A DNA stretch of 64,000 nt, taken from Gordonia crocea (GTDB lineage: Bacteria; Actinomycetota; Actinomycetes; Mycobacteriales; Mycobacteriaceae). The notes beneath the pieces were generated by a model, which had not been told where the DNA came from, searched no databases, and saw nothing but the letters and a program-made list of their open reading frames with translations. The translations under genes and the position numbers were made by a program. This document shows, in pieces, positions 1 through 9,578 of this stretch; position 1 is the first letter of the stretch, and every line of letters starts with the position of its first letter. The stretch covers positions 992,001-1,056,000 of the forward strand of contig NZ_BJOU01000001.1 in the NCBI RefSeq assembly GCF_009932435.1, in the 5' to 3' direction.

Positions 1-1120
1 GACCTGGCCGCAGGCGATGGGGCTGGTGGTGCTGGCCGGGGTGATCATCGTGGTGCTGGCGGTGACCGGCTTCCGGACCGCGGTGTTCAATGCGGTGCCG
101 GCGGAACTGAAGGCGGCGATCGCCGCGGGCATCGGCGCCTTCATCGCCTTCATCGGCTTCGTCGACGCCGGGTTCGTCAAACGGGTCCCCGACGCGGCGC
201 ACTCGACGGTCCCGGTGCAACTCGGCGACTCCGGTTCGATCACCACCTGGCCGGTGGCCGTCTTCGCCGTCGGCTTGTTGATCATGGGCGTGCTCACCGT
301 CCGCAAGGTGCCCGGTGGGCTGCTGATCGGGATCATTGCGACGACGGTCCTGGCGATCATCGTGAACGCGGTGGCCAAACCGGACACGTGGGCGTTGAAC
401 ACCCCGAAACTGCCCGACTCGATCGGCGGCCTGCCCGATCTGTCCCTGGTCGGCAACGTCGACCTGTTCGGCGCCTTCACCGAACGTGGCACCGCCGCGC
501 ACGTCATCGCCGCACCGGCGATCGGCGCCTCGATCCTGCTGTTCACCATCGTGCTGTCGAATTTCTTCGACGCCATGGGGACCATGACCGGGCTGGGCAA
601 GGAGGCGGGGCTCGCCGACGAGAACGGCACGCTGCCCGGTATCGGCAAGGCCCTGGCCGTGGAGGGTACCGGGGCCATTGCCGGCGGACTGGGCTCGGCG
701 TCGTCGAACACGGTCTTCGTCGAGTCGGCTTCGGGGATCGCGGAGGGGGCGCGCACCGGCCTGGCCAACATCGTCACCGGACTGTTGTTCTTGGCCGCGA
801 TGTTCTTCACCCCGCTGTATCAGGTGGTGCCGCTGGAGGCGGTGGCCCCGGCGCTGGTCATCGTCGGGGCGTTGATGATCGGCCAGATCGCCTCGATCGA
901 TCTCACCCGCTTCGACTACGCGCTGCCGGCCTTCCTGACCATCGTGGCCATGCCGTTCACGTATTCGATTGCCAACGGCATTGGCTTGGGCTTCATCAGC
1001 TGGGTGGTCCTGGCGACGGCGCGCGGCAAGGCCCGGGAAGTCCACGCGATCCTGTGGGCGGTGGCGCTGGTCTTCGTCGTCTACTTCCTGCGGGCCCCGA
1101 TCCAGGACCTGCTGACCTAG
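1..1120 (+). CDS. NCS2/AzgA-type purine (adenine/guanine/hypoxanthine) permease, 5'-truncated
   Basis: An inner-membrane permease that should import purine bases by proton symport. The reading frame is already open at base 2 (TWPQAM...), so the window cuts the gene and only about the last 370 residues are visible. It is strongly hydrophobic with several membrane spans. The diagnostic AzgA-family stretch SNFFDAMGTMTGLGKEAG is near visible residue 190, followed by ALAVEGTGAIAGGLGSASS, which matches the second conserved family motif. The protein stops at 1118-1120 in a CTAG that also holds the stop of the convergent acetyltransferase, so the two genes overlap by 4 nt. The family assignment is firm; which purine is carried cannot be read from the sequence. 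Confidence 0.88.
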   Translation, partial: TWPQAMGLVVLAGVIIVVLAVTGFRTAVFNAVPAELKAAIAAGIGAFIAFIGFVDAGFVKRVPDAAHSTVPVQLGDSGSITTWPVAVFAVGLLIMGVLTVRKVPGGLLIGIIATTVLAIIVNAVAKPDTWALNTPKLPDSIGGLPDLSLVGNVDLFGAFTERGTAAHVIAAPAIGASILLFTIVLSNFFDAMGTMTGLGKEAGLADENGTLPGIGKALAVEGTGAIAGGLGSASSNTVFVESASGIAEGARTGLANIVTGLLFLAAMFFTPLYQVVPLEAVAPALVIVGALMIGQIASIDLTRFDYALPAFLTIVAMPFTYSIANGIGLGFISWVVLATARGKAREVHAILWAVALVFVVYFLRAPIQDLLT

Positions 1121-2364
1121 AAATCGGCGCCGGTCGCCGGATGTGCCGCGGTGCGCCACACGTCGGCGAAGGCGGCCAGCAGCACCGGCGAATCGGCGTG
1201 CAGGCGTCCGGCGGCAGCCAGGGTGCGCGCATCGACCGAGCCGAAGTACAGACTGCCCAATGCGGCGATGCCACAGGCGATCTCACCCCCACCGCCGGTC
1301 CCTGGTGCCGGGTCGCGGGTCACCTCGGCGCTGCCGTCGACGATCCGCAGTCGGTAGCGGCCCCCCGCATCACCGAACGGGTCCTCGACCACCAGGGTGG
1401 TGTCGAGGTCGGCGGCGTAGGTCCGCGCGGTCAACGCGGCGGGCACGTCGAGGATCGCGACCCACAGGGTGTCGTAGTGCGCGGTGGTCTTGGCCCCGCG
1501 CAGGTCGGCGAGCTTGAACCGGAGCGGGTCGCCGACCGGCAGCGTCGCGGTCGTCGAGGCAACCAGGTCGAGGGCGGCCAGCACCCGCCACAGCTCGGTG
1601 TGCGCCTCGTCGGTGACGGCCACGACCTCCTCGATCCGCGCGGTCGGCAACTCGTCGTCGCCCATGTCGGCCGAGTCGAGGTGGTAGGTCGCATAGCCGT
1701 CGTCGTGGAGCAGATAGTGGCGCGCCCCGGTGGTGAAGGCGCGCGCCGACGGGCGGTCGTCGAGCGCGGCCTGCCACCACAGGGCATCGCGGGCCATCAC
1801 CCCCGGGTGTACCTGTGCCCAGCGCTCGTACAGCCCCGGGGCCGCCTCGGCGAACTCCTCGGCGCCGACGAACCGGACCTGTGCGCGCGCGGGGGCTGCG
1901 GCGCGCAGTGATTGGCGCTCGTCGATGCGGATGTCCTCGGCGAAGATCGCCGGGCCGAAGCCGAACCGCTCGTAGATGGTGGCCTCCGACGCCCACAGCG
2001 CGGCGATCGGATGGCCCTCGTCGGCCCACTTCGCGCGCAGACGGGTGATCAACTCGCGCAGGATGCCGCGGCGCCGGTGCGTCGGCGACACGGAGACCCA
2101 GGTGAGACCGGGGAACTCCACCCGGCCACCGGGTACCGACATGGCCAGCCGGTAGTAGGCGGCCTTCCCGACGAGGGGCTCGCCGGGGAGTGCGGGATCC
2201 AGGGCGAGGACGACGTCGGCGTTGGCGATCCGCGCCCGCTCGTTGGCCCGCTGCGCCTCGTCGATCGGGGCGGTGATTCCGAAGGCGCGCGAGTCGGCGG
2301 TGAAGATCTCCGGCCAGTCCTCGTCGACGGCGGAGCGGAACTGCAGATCGGAACCGGAAGCCAT
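1117..2364 (-). CDS. Eis-like GNAT family N-acetyltransferase
   Basis: A 415-residue protein of the Eis (enhanced intracellular survival) type, close to the roughly 400 residues of mycobacterial Eis. Such enzymes move acetyl from acetyl-CoA to amines, including aminoglycosides and lysine side chains. An N-terminal GNAT domain carries the acetyl-CoA loop HRRRGIL (residues 96-102) and Tyr131 in IYERFGFGP, the counterpart of the general-acid Tyr126 of Eis. A second GNAT-like domain and a C-terminal sterol-carrier-like domain follow. The chain ends in Phe (GADF), as in Eis, where the terminal carboxylate helps catalysis. The ATG at 2364 lies 6 nt after a TAGGGT -10 box, so the mRNA is probably leaderless. 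Physiological substrate unknown. Confidence 0.85.
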   Translation of the reverse strand: MASGSDLQFRSAVDEDWPEIFTADSRAFGITAPIDEAQRANERARIANADVVLALDPALPGEPLVGKAAYYRLAMSVPGGRVEFPGLTWVSVSPTHRRRGILRELITRLRAKWADEGHPIAALWASEATIYERFGFGPAIFAEDIRIDERQSLRAAAPARAQVRFVGAEEFAEAAPGLYERWAQVHPGVMARDALWWQAALDDRPSARAFTTGARHYLLHDDGYATYHLDSADMGDDELPTARIEEVVAVTDEAHTELWRVLAALDLVASTTATLPVGDPLRFKLADLRGAKTTAHYDTLWVAILDVPAALTARTYAADLDTTLVVEDPFGDAGGRYRLRIVDGSAEVTRDPAPGTGGGGEIACGIAALGSLYFGSVDARTLAAAGRLHADSPVLLAAFADVWRTAAHPATGADF

Positions 2365-2382
2365 ACGACTACCCTAACTGGG
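2365..2382. promoter_or_regulatory. Overlapping divergent leaderless promoters (eis-like / trmH-like)
   Basis: Eighteen bases separate the two divergent start codons. On the minus strand TAGGGT (2371-2376) lies 6 nt before the ATG at 2364. On the plus strand TACCCT (2370-2375) lies 7 nt before the GTG at 2383. The two -10 boxes are the same bases read on opposite strands, so transcription in the two directions should be mutually exclusive. This assumes TANNNT -10 boxes and start-codon transcription starts, both common in actinobacteria. Confidence 0.55.
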
Positions 2383-3240
2383 GTGCCCGACCCCGCGAGT
2401 CTTCCCGTGCAGATCATCGACATCACCGATCCCGACGACGAGCGCGTCGACGATTTCCGCGACCTGAACTCCGTCGACCGCCGGCCCGACCTGCCCGCGC
2501 TACCCGGCGGCCGGCCCGGCAAGGGGCTGGTCATCGCCGAGGGGGTGCTGGTGGTGCAGCGCATGGTGGCCTCCCGGTTCGCCCCGCACGCGTTTCTCGG
2601 TGTCGACCGGCGGCTCGGCGAACTGTCCGAGACCCTGGTGACCACCGACGATCCGGCGGCGGTGCCGTTCTACCGCGCCGACGCCGACGTGATGGCGCAG
2701 GTGGTGGGGTTCCACCTCAACCGCGGGGTACTCGGCGTCGCCCGGCGCCCGGCCGGGCTCGACGTGTCGGCCGCGTTGGCCGGTGCCTCCGTCGTCGCGG
2801 TGCTCGAGGGCGTCAACGACCACGAGAACATCGGCTCGATTTTCCGCAACGCCGCCGGATTGGGCGTCGACGCGGTGTTGTTCGGATCGGGATGCGCCGA
2901 TCCGCTGTACCGGCGCTGCGTCCGGGTCTCGATGGGGCACGCGTTGCTGGTGCCGCTCGCGAAACTGCCGGAGTGGCCCGGGGAGCTGGAGTTGTTGGCG
3001 CACCACGGGTTCACCACCGTGTCGCTGACCCCGGATCCGGCGGTCCCGTTGCTGGCCGAGGCGGTCGAGTCGGTGGACAAGGTGGCCTTCCTCGTCGGCG
3101 CGGAAGGGCCGGGACTGTCGGCCGCGGCCATGCGCGCCAGCCACGTGCGCGCCCGCATCCCGATGAGCCGCGGAACCGACTCGTTGAACGTCGCGACGGC
3201 CGCGGCCATCGGCTTCTACGAGCTCGCCAGAAGCAACTGA
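2383..3240 (+). CDS. TrmH/SpoU-family RNA 2'-O-methyltransferase
   Basis: A 285-residue SAM-dependent methyltransferase of the SPOUT class, which methylates ribose 2'-OH in rRNA or tRNA. All three SpoU motifs are present: ENIGSIFRNAAGLG (about residues 148-161), LVGAEGPGLS (about 238-247) and IPMSRGTDSLNVATAAA near the C-terminus, which form the SAM-binding trefoil knot. The N-terminal ~100 residues resemble the substrate-binding domain of such enzymes. The start is uncertain: GTG 2383 fits a leaderless promoter, while GTG 2407 would remove eight residues. The M. tuberculosis counterpart is Rv0881 by position and type. The target nucleotide is unknown. Confidence 0.86.
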   Translation: MPDPASLPVQIIDITDPDDERVDDFRDLNSVDRRPDLPALPGGRPGKGLVIAEGVLVVQRMVASRFAPHAFLGVDRRLGELSETLVTTDDPAAVPFYRADADVMAQVVGFHLNRGVLGVARRPAGLDVSAALAGASVVAVLEGVNDHENIGSIFRNAAGLGVDAVLFGSGCADPLYRRCVRVSMGHALLVPLAKLPEWPGELELLAHHGFTTVSLTPDPAVPLLAEAVESVDKVAFLVGAEGPGLSAAAMRASHVRARIPMSRGTDSLNVATAAAIGFYELARSN

Positions 3241-3305
3241 CCGACGAGATTGACAGGGATTGATAGGGAATCGGCCAAACCCCGTCGGTCTACCCAGACG
3301 CTCGA

Positions 3306-3322
3306 CTACCGTTCCTCGGTAG
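3306..3322. promoter_or_regulatory. Inverted repeat upstream of the lipase gene
   Basis: CTACCG (3306-3311) and CGGTAG (3317-3322) form perfect 6-bp arms around TTCCT, 20 nt before the lipase start and just ahead of its ribosome-binding GGGGGAT. It could be a small operator or a leader hairpin. No matching regulator is adjacent. Confidence 0.35.
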
Positions 3323-3341
3323 GTCTATCTGGGGGATCACC

Positions 3342-4763
3342 GTGAACGCTCGCCGCCGCCTATTGTCCATGTGTCTGTGCCTGCTCGTCACCACCGCGGC
3401 GTGCGCGACGGCCACGCCGGTGATGGCTCGGCCGATGCCGAACGAGCCGTTCAACATGGGCCCCATTCCCAAGGAGATCCCCGACGCGATCAATCGGGTC
3501 GTCCCGCCCGCCCCCTTCCCACATTTCACACGGATTCCGCAGCGCGCCAAGACGCCGGGGTTCAGTCATCGGATGCAGGAGTTGCGCGAGGCGGTTCTGC
3601 CCGACCCCACCGGTGACCCCTTCTTCGACCGGTGGGCGCCAGACCTCTCGAGGCGCAGCCCTGGCGAGCTTCTCGCCCGCCGCGATGTCACCTGGCCTGC
3701 CGGGTTGCTCGTGACCGCGCCAATCTCGCGAGCGACGCAGGTGAAATTTGCAACCCGCGACGCGATGGGGCGCCCGTCGTACGGGACCGCGACGATTCTG
3801 GTGCCGCGAGACCCGTGGCGCGGTCGCGGAGCCCGGCCGATACTGGTGAACAACCTGCCGATCGACTCCCTCGGCGCCGCCTGCACTGCCGGGATGACGC
3901 TGGCGCACGGGGTGAGCATCGCCACGGGGTTTACCGACTTCTTCCCGCCCAGCACCCAACTCGCCCTAGTCCGCGGGTACACCGTGGTTGTGCCGGACCA
4001 CCAAGGCCCGCGGCAATCGTACGCGGAACCGGTGGTGGCCGGGCACATCGTGCTCGACTCGTTGCGTGCCGCGGCCAACTTGGACCGCAACAAGTTTGGC
4101 AAGAGTCGGATCGGGATGACCGGCTATTCCGGCGGGGCCATAGCGACAAACGGCGCGGCCAATCTCATCGGTTCCTATGCGCCGGAGCTGGCCCCCAGAA
4201 TGGTCGGTGCGGCACTGGGCGGGGTGCCCGCCGACTTTCAGATGCTGGTCGGATCGATGAACGCCAATCTGGCAACGGGACTGTTCCACGCCGCCACTTT
4301 CGGAATCGCCCGGGAGCGCCCGGACATCCTGAAGATGGCCAACCACGCCGCACAGTGGTTTGCGACCTCTCCGTTGAAGAACGTGTGTATGATCCCCGAG
4401 GGCTTGGCAGGCCAGACCTTCCTGCCGATGCAGGCATTCTCCAACGACCCAGACCCATTCCACTCGCCCCTGGCCTACAAGGTTTACGCCGCCACGAAGA
4501 TGGCTGATCACAAGGCAGAGGTGCCGCTCTACATCTACAACGGCACCTACGAGTGGTGGATTCCGGCGGCCGGGGCCCGCAACCTGTTCCGTAGCCAGTG
4601 TCGGCTCGGGGCGACCGCGGCGTATCGAGAGGTATTCGGTGAGCACGGACTGGCCGCGGTGGCGGGCTATCCAGAAGCGGTGATGTGGCTCGACGAGCGG
4701 TTGCAGGGTATTCCAGCCAAGAACGAGTGTCCGCGCGAATTGCGGCCGCGCCACAGTCGTTAG
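3342..4763 (+). CDS. Secreted lipase (secretory lipase / CalA-type alpha/beta hydrolase)
   Basis: A 473-residue exported esterase/lipase expected to hydrolyse acylglycerols outside the membrane. The GTG at 3342 follows a GGGGGAT Shine-Dalgarno sequence. A basic N-terminus (MNARRR) and hydrophobic core (LLSMCLCLLVTTAACATATPV) form a signal peptide; cysteines in this region make a lipoprotein possible but the lipobox is poor. The nucleophile elbow GYSGG has its serine at residue 263. A His in GEHGLAA near residue 431 fits the catalytic histidine. Where relatives such as CalA have GxxDxxVP, this protein reads GTYEWWIP, so the acid may be Glu. The gene converges on sepH and looks slightly less GC-rich than its neighbours by eye. 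Confidence 0.82.
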   Translation: MNARRRLLSMCLCLLVTTAACATATPVMARPMPNEPFNMGPIPKEIPDAINRVVPPAPFPHFTRIPQRAKTPGFSHRMQELREAVLPDPTGDPFFDRWAPDLSRRSPGELLARRDVTWPAGLLVTAPISRATQVKFATRDAMGRPSYGTATILVPRDPWRGRGARPILVNNLPIDSLGAACTAGMTLAHGVSIATGFTDFFPPSTQLALVRGYTVVVPDHQGPRQSYAEPVVAGHIVLDSLRAAANLDRNKFGKSRIGMTGYSGGAIATNGAANLIGSYAPELAPRMVGAALGGVPADFQMLVGSMNANLATGLFHAATFGIARERPDILKMANHAAQWFATSPLKNVCMIPEGLAGQTFLPMQAFSNDPDPFHSPLAYKVYAATKMADHKAEVPLYIYNGTYEWWIPAAGARNLFRSQCRLGATAAYREVFGEHGLAAVAGYPEAVMWLDERLQGIPAKNECPRELRPRHSR

Positions 4764-4779
4764 CGTCAGCGGCGACTGT

Positions 4780-5685
4780 CTACTGCTGGTGCGGGGTGCT
4801 GCGCACGCCGAGGAGGACTTCCTCCCAGCCCGGTACCTCGGGCTTGCGCTGCTTGCGGCCGCGTTTGCGGGGAGCCGGTTCGGCGGGTTCGGCGGCCGCT
4901 TCCGCCGGGGTCTCGGTGTCTTCGACCGGGGCCGGTGGTGCGGGCGGCGGCGCCGCGGCGGGCGGCGGCTGCGGATTGCGGCGGGCGTGGCGGGGGCGGG
5001 CCTGGTCCGGTTCGTCGGTGGGGCCTCGCTGAGCCGAGATCACGTCGTCGGCGTTGACGGTCACCGACTCGGCCGGGTCGGCCACCGGCTGCAGCTGGTG
5101 GCGTGCGCCGGACTCGGGGTGGACCAGCTCGTCGGCGGTGTTGTCCAGCGGCTCGGCGGTACCGCCCTGGGCGCCCGGTTGGTATCGCCAATGGGCGTGG
5201 TTCTCGGTGTGCCCGACGCGCCACGCCAGTTGGCCGACCCAGTGCCCGTCCTCGGACTTCCACGCATCCCAGACGACGGCGGTCGGATTGAGTCCGCGGG
5301 CGCGCAGGGCTGCGGTGACCACCTGGTCGAGAGTGGCCAGCGCCGGCCCGTCCTCGCGCATCGGGTGGGCCGCCCGGATCAGTTCGGCTGCGCGACCGCG
5401 CTCGAGCAGGACCGGGTGGGCGAAGCGCTGCACCCGCTCGACCGTGGTGGCCGCGGCCGCGGCAACCTCCTCCACGCTGGCGCCGGCCCGGATACGGGCC
5501 TGGATCTCGCGCGGCCGCAGGGCCGACTCCATCTCGATCTGGATCTGGCCGAGGCGGGTGACATCGCCGCGCGCAGCAGCGCGGAGTCGGTCGTCGGCGG
5601 GGATGCGGAACTTCTCGCCCGTCTCGTCGACGCAGATGACGTAGCTGGCATCGGCGTCAACGCTCGTGACGCGCAGCTCCCGCAT
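4780..5685 (-). CDS. sepH: Septation protein SepH (DUF3071)
   Basis: A 301-residue cell-division protein. In Streptomyces and mycobacteria SepH binds FtsZ and promotes its assembly. The N-terminal DUF3071 domain (about residues 1-165, starting MRELRVTSVDADASYVIC) contains a helix-turn-helix-like stretch around residues 70-110 (ASVEEVAAAAATTVERVQRF). A proline/alanine-rich linker follows, and the chain ends with basic RKRGRKQRK and the conserved tail VPGWEEVLLGVRS. The start at 5685 is set by a strong GAGGAGGAGGGG ribosome-binding site. TAGCCT at 5718-5723 (minus strand) may be its -10 box, giving a short leader. It matches Rv0883c and, as there, lies next to serC. Confidence 0.9.
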   Translation of the reverse strand: MRELRVTSVDADASYVICVDETGEKFRIPADDRLRAAARGDVTRLGQIQIEMESALRPREIQARIRAGASVEEVAAAAATTVERVQRFAHPVLLERGRAAELIRAAHPMREDGPALATLDQVVTAALRARGLNPTAVVWDAWKSEDGHWVGQLAWRVGHTENHAHWRYQPGAQGGTAEPLDNTADELVHPESGARHQLQPVADPAESVTVNADDVISAQRGPTDEPDQARPRHARRNPQPPPAAAPPPAPPAPVEDTETPAEAAAEPAEPAPRKRGRKQRKPEVPGWEEVLLGVRSTPHQQ

Positions 5686-5781
5686 CTGCCCCTCCTCCTC
5701 GTTGGCGCATTTTCCCCAGGCTAATGCACAGTGAGCCCCGTTGACGGGCAGACACGCAGGTTAACGGCAGTCCGGACGTGC

Positions 5782-6990
<1,209 letters not shown>

Positions 6991-7009
6991 TCAGGAGAGG
7001 GGAGTTGCG

Positions 7010-7912
7010 ATGAGCGATGTCGTCGAGGTGTCCGGGCTGGTCAAGAAGTTCGGTTCCTTCGCCGCCTTGGACGGGCTGGACCTGCGCGTCGGAGAGGGGG
7101 AGATCGCCGGGTTCCTCGGGCCCAACGGCGCGGGCAAGTCGACGGCGATCCGGGTGCTGCTGGGGATGTACCGCCACGACGGCGGCACCGCCCGGGTGTT
7201 CGGGGCGGACCCGTTCGCCGACGCGGTGGCGATCCATTCGCGGCTGGCCTATGTTCCCGGCGACGTGAGCCTGTGGCCGCAGCTCACCGGCGGTGAGTGC
7301 ATCGACGTGCTGCTGCGCCTGCGCGGCGCCGATCCGGCGGCCAGCCGCAAGGGTGAACTGATCGAGCGCTTCGAACTGGACCCCACCAAGCGCAGCGGTA
7401 CCTATTCCAAGGGGAACTGGCAGAAGGTGGCGCTCGTCGCGGCCTTTGCCATCGGCGCCGAGCTGTTGATCCTCGACGAGCCCACGTCGGGCCTCGATCC
7501 GCTGATGGCCCAACAGTTCCAGACCTGCGTGCAGGAGGCCTCCCGGCGCGGCAGTGCGGTGCTGATGTCGAGCCACATCCTCAGCGAGGTCGAGGAGTTG
7601 TGCGAGTCGGTCACCATCATCCGATCCGGGCGCACCGTGCAGGCCGGCACCCTTGCCGAGCTGCGCCACCTGCGTCGATCCCGGGTCCGCGCCACCATCG
7701 TCGGGGACGGCGCGGAGAACCTGCGCCGGTTGGCCGGGGTCCACGACTTCGAGTCGAGCGCCGGGCCCGACGGGACCGACCTGTCGTTCACCGTCGCCGA
7801 GGACGACCTGGGCGACGTGACGCGCACGCTGGGGACGATGTCGGTCGCGCGGCTGCTGGTGGAGCCGCCGAGCCTGGAGGAGCTGTTCCTGCACGCGTAC
7901 GGGGCGGCATGA
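7010..7912 (+). CDS. ABC exporter ATP-binding protein (daunorubicin/tetronasin-resistance type)
   Basis: A 300-residue nucleotide-binding subunit that should power export by the coupled permease. Walker A is GPNGAGKST (residues 37-45) and Walker B is LLILDEPTSGLDP (about 150-162). The signature motif is YSKGNWQKV (about 132-140) in place of LSGGQ, a variant I associate with the daunorubicin/tetronasin exporter subfamily. The H-loop is SSHILSEVEEL. The C-terminal ~80 residues form the accessory domain of this subfamily. ATG 7010 has a GAGAGGGGAG ribosome-binding site. The stop overlaps the permease start in ATGA, so the pair is translationally coupled. The cargo cannot be read; drugs or lipids are typical for the class. 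Confidence 0.9.
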   Translation: MSDVVEVSGLVKKFGSFAALDGLDLRVGEGEIAGFLGPNGAGKSTAIRVLLGMYRHDGGTARVFGADPFADAVAIHSRLAYVPGDVSLWPQLTGGECIDVLLRLRGADPAASRKGELIERFELDPTKRSGTYSKGNWQKVALVAAFAIGAELLILDEPTSGLDPLMAQQFQTCVQEASRRGSAVLMSSHILSEVEELCESVTIIRSGRTVQAGTLAELRHLRRSRVRATIVGDGAENLRRLAGVHDFESSAGPDGTDLSFTVAEDDLGDVTRTLGTMSVARLLVEPPSLEELFLHAYGAA

Positions 7913-9507
7913 GCGCGTCGATCGCCTCGGTCGGCATCCTGACGCGGCTGAACCTGCGGCGGGAGCGGATCATCGCGCCGGTCACCGTGGTGATCCTGCT
8001 CGCGACGAATGCCGCGACGGTGTCGTCGATCACCACCCTCTACGGGACGGCGGCGGAACGGCAGTCGCTGGCCGCCGGCGCCGCTGCCAACTCGGCATTC
8101 AAACTGCTCCTCGGCCCGCTCGAGCACCTGCAGTCCACCGCGGCCATCGCGTCCTGGCGTGCCGGGCTGTTCATGATCGCCGCGACGGCGGTCTGCGCCG
8201 CCCTGATGGTGACCCGGTTGACGCGCAAGGAGGAGGAGCTGGGCCGGGTGGAGTTGGTGCGCGCGGCGCGGACCGGCGCCCTGGCCCCGATCGCCGCGGC
8301 GCTGATCGTGGCCATCGGGTTCGCCCTCGTCGTCGGGGTGGGGATGGCGGCCCTGATGGCCTCGGCCGGGGCCACGCCGACCGAGGCCGCCGTCGTCGGC
8401 GGCCAATACGCCAGTACGTCGCTCGCGGCCATCGGGTTGGCCGCCCTCACCGCCCAGGTGGCCACGACGGCGCGCCTGGCGAACCTGATCGCGGTCTCGA
8501 CCGTGCTGGGCGGATACGTCCTGCGCGGCGTCGCCGACGCGGCCGGGTGGGAGTGGTTGCGCTGGACCAATCCGGTGGGCTGGGCCCAGCAGATGGATCC
8601 GTTCGGCGCGAACCGCTGGTGGCCGGCGGCGGCGAGCGTCGCGTTCTTCGCCGTCGGCGTCCTCGGCGCGGCGTGGGTCAACGGTCGCCGCGATCTGGGC
8701 GGGGGCTTGATCGCGCCGCGCCCGGGGCCGCCGTCGTCGTCGGTCTCCTCGATCGGCGCGCTCACCGCGCGGCTCGACCGCGCCGGGTTCGTCGGTTGGG
8801 CGATCGGTATCGGCGTCTTCGCCTTGCTGATCGGGGTGCTGGTGAACGCGGCGACGGAGTTGGCCGGCGACAACCCGCAGATGGTCGACTACCTGCACCG
8901 GCTCGGCGGGCCGGGCGAACTGACCAAGGTCTTCTTCGCCGTCATCATGACCTACCTGGGCTTTGCCGCGACGGCGTGGGCGGTGACCGCGGTGAGCCGT
9001 TCCCGGTCCGACGAGGCGGAGGGCCGGGCCGAACTGCTGCTGGCGACGTCGGTCTCCCGGTCGGGCTACCTCGGCGCACAGCTGGCGCTGGTGGTCGTCG
9101 GGATCGTCGTGCTGTTGGCGGTGTCGGGGCTGCTCGTCGGCGTCGGGGCCGGGATCGTCACCGGTGACTGGGCGACCATGTTCAGTGCTGCGGTGCGTGC
9201 CGCCGCGGTCCAGATCTCGGCCGCTTTGGTGATCGGTGTCGCCGCCGTGGCCTGGTATGCCGCGGCGCCCCGGTTTGCCGTCGGCGGCGGTTGGGCCATG
9301 GTCGTCGGCGCTTTCCTCCTCGGTCCGATGGGGGAGTTGTTCGGCCTGCCCCAATGGGTCCGCGACCTCTCGCCGTTCACCCACCTGCCGGCGGTGCCCT
9401 CGGCGCCCATGCACTGGCCGCCGGTGGTGGTGCTGCTGGTCGTCGCGGCTGTGCTCGCCGGCGTCGCGTGGTGGCGGTTCCGCCGTCGCAACGTCGAGGG
9501 GAAGTGA
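7909..9507 (+). CDS. ABC exporter permease, tetronasin/antibiotic type
   Basis: A 532-residue integral membrane subunit with about twelve predicted spans in two similar halves, as in fused permeases of the TnrB type. The first half runs to about residue 265. A short arginine-rich loop (NGRRDLGGGL) and a proline/serine linker lead to the second half, which starts near ARLDRAGFVGWAIGIG. The loop sequences KEEELGRVELVRAARTG and DEAEGRAELLLATSVSR repeat at equivalent places in the two halves; such charged loops contact the ATPase in this family. The chain ends in basic RRRNVEGK. It overlaps the ATPase gene by 4 nt and forms a complete two-gene exporter. Substrate unknown. Confidence 0.85.
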   Translation: MSASIASVGILTRLNLRRERIIAPVTVVILLATNAATVSSITTLYGTAAERQSLAAGAAANSAFKLLLGPLEHLQSTAAIASWRAGLFMIAATAVCAALMVTRLTRKEEELGRVELVRAARTGALAPIAAALIVAIGFALVVGVGMAALMASAGATPTEAAVVGGQYASTSLAAIGLAALTAQVATTARLANLIAVSTVLGGYVLRGVADAAGWEWLRWTNPVGWAQQMDPFGANRWWPAAASVAFFAVGVLGAAWVNGRRDLGGGLIAPRPGPPSSSVSSIGALTARLDRAGFVGWAIGIGVFALLIGVLVNAATELAGDNPQMVDYLHRLGGPGELTKVFFAVIMTYLGFAATAWAVTAVSRSRSDEAEGRAELLLATSVSRSGYLGAQLALVVVGIVVLLAVSGLLVGVGAGIVTGDWATMFSAAVRAAAVQISAALVIGVAAVAWYAAAPRFAVGGGWAMVVGAFLLGPMGELFGLPQWVRDLSPFTHLPAVPSAPMHWPPVVVLLVVAAVLAGVAWWRFRRRNVEGK

Positions 9508-9520
9508 TCCGGCGGATCCC

Positions 9521-9549
9521 TTGACGTGTGCTGCCTCACACCTTACGGT
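9521..9549 (+). promoter_or_regulatory. Promoter with internal inverted repeat for the FAD-oxygenase operon
   Basis: TTGACG (9521-9526) and TACGGT (9544-9549) are separated by 17 nt and make a good sigma-70-type promoter. The spacer contains an inverted repeat, GTGTG (9526-9530) and CACAC (9537-9541) with a 6-nt centre. That is the usual place for a repressor to block RNA polymerase. The TetR gene at the end of this operon is the obvious candidate. The promoter and repeat are visible; the link to that regulator is inference. Confidence 0.55.
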
Positions 9550-9578
9550 TTGACACGAGACAAAAACTGTATGACGTA

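Noticed and set aside
9526..9541. A CRP/GlxR site in the FAD-oxygenase promoter
   Set aside because: TGTG and CACA are separated by 6 nt rather than the 8 nt of a CRP-type site, so another regulator is more likely.
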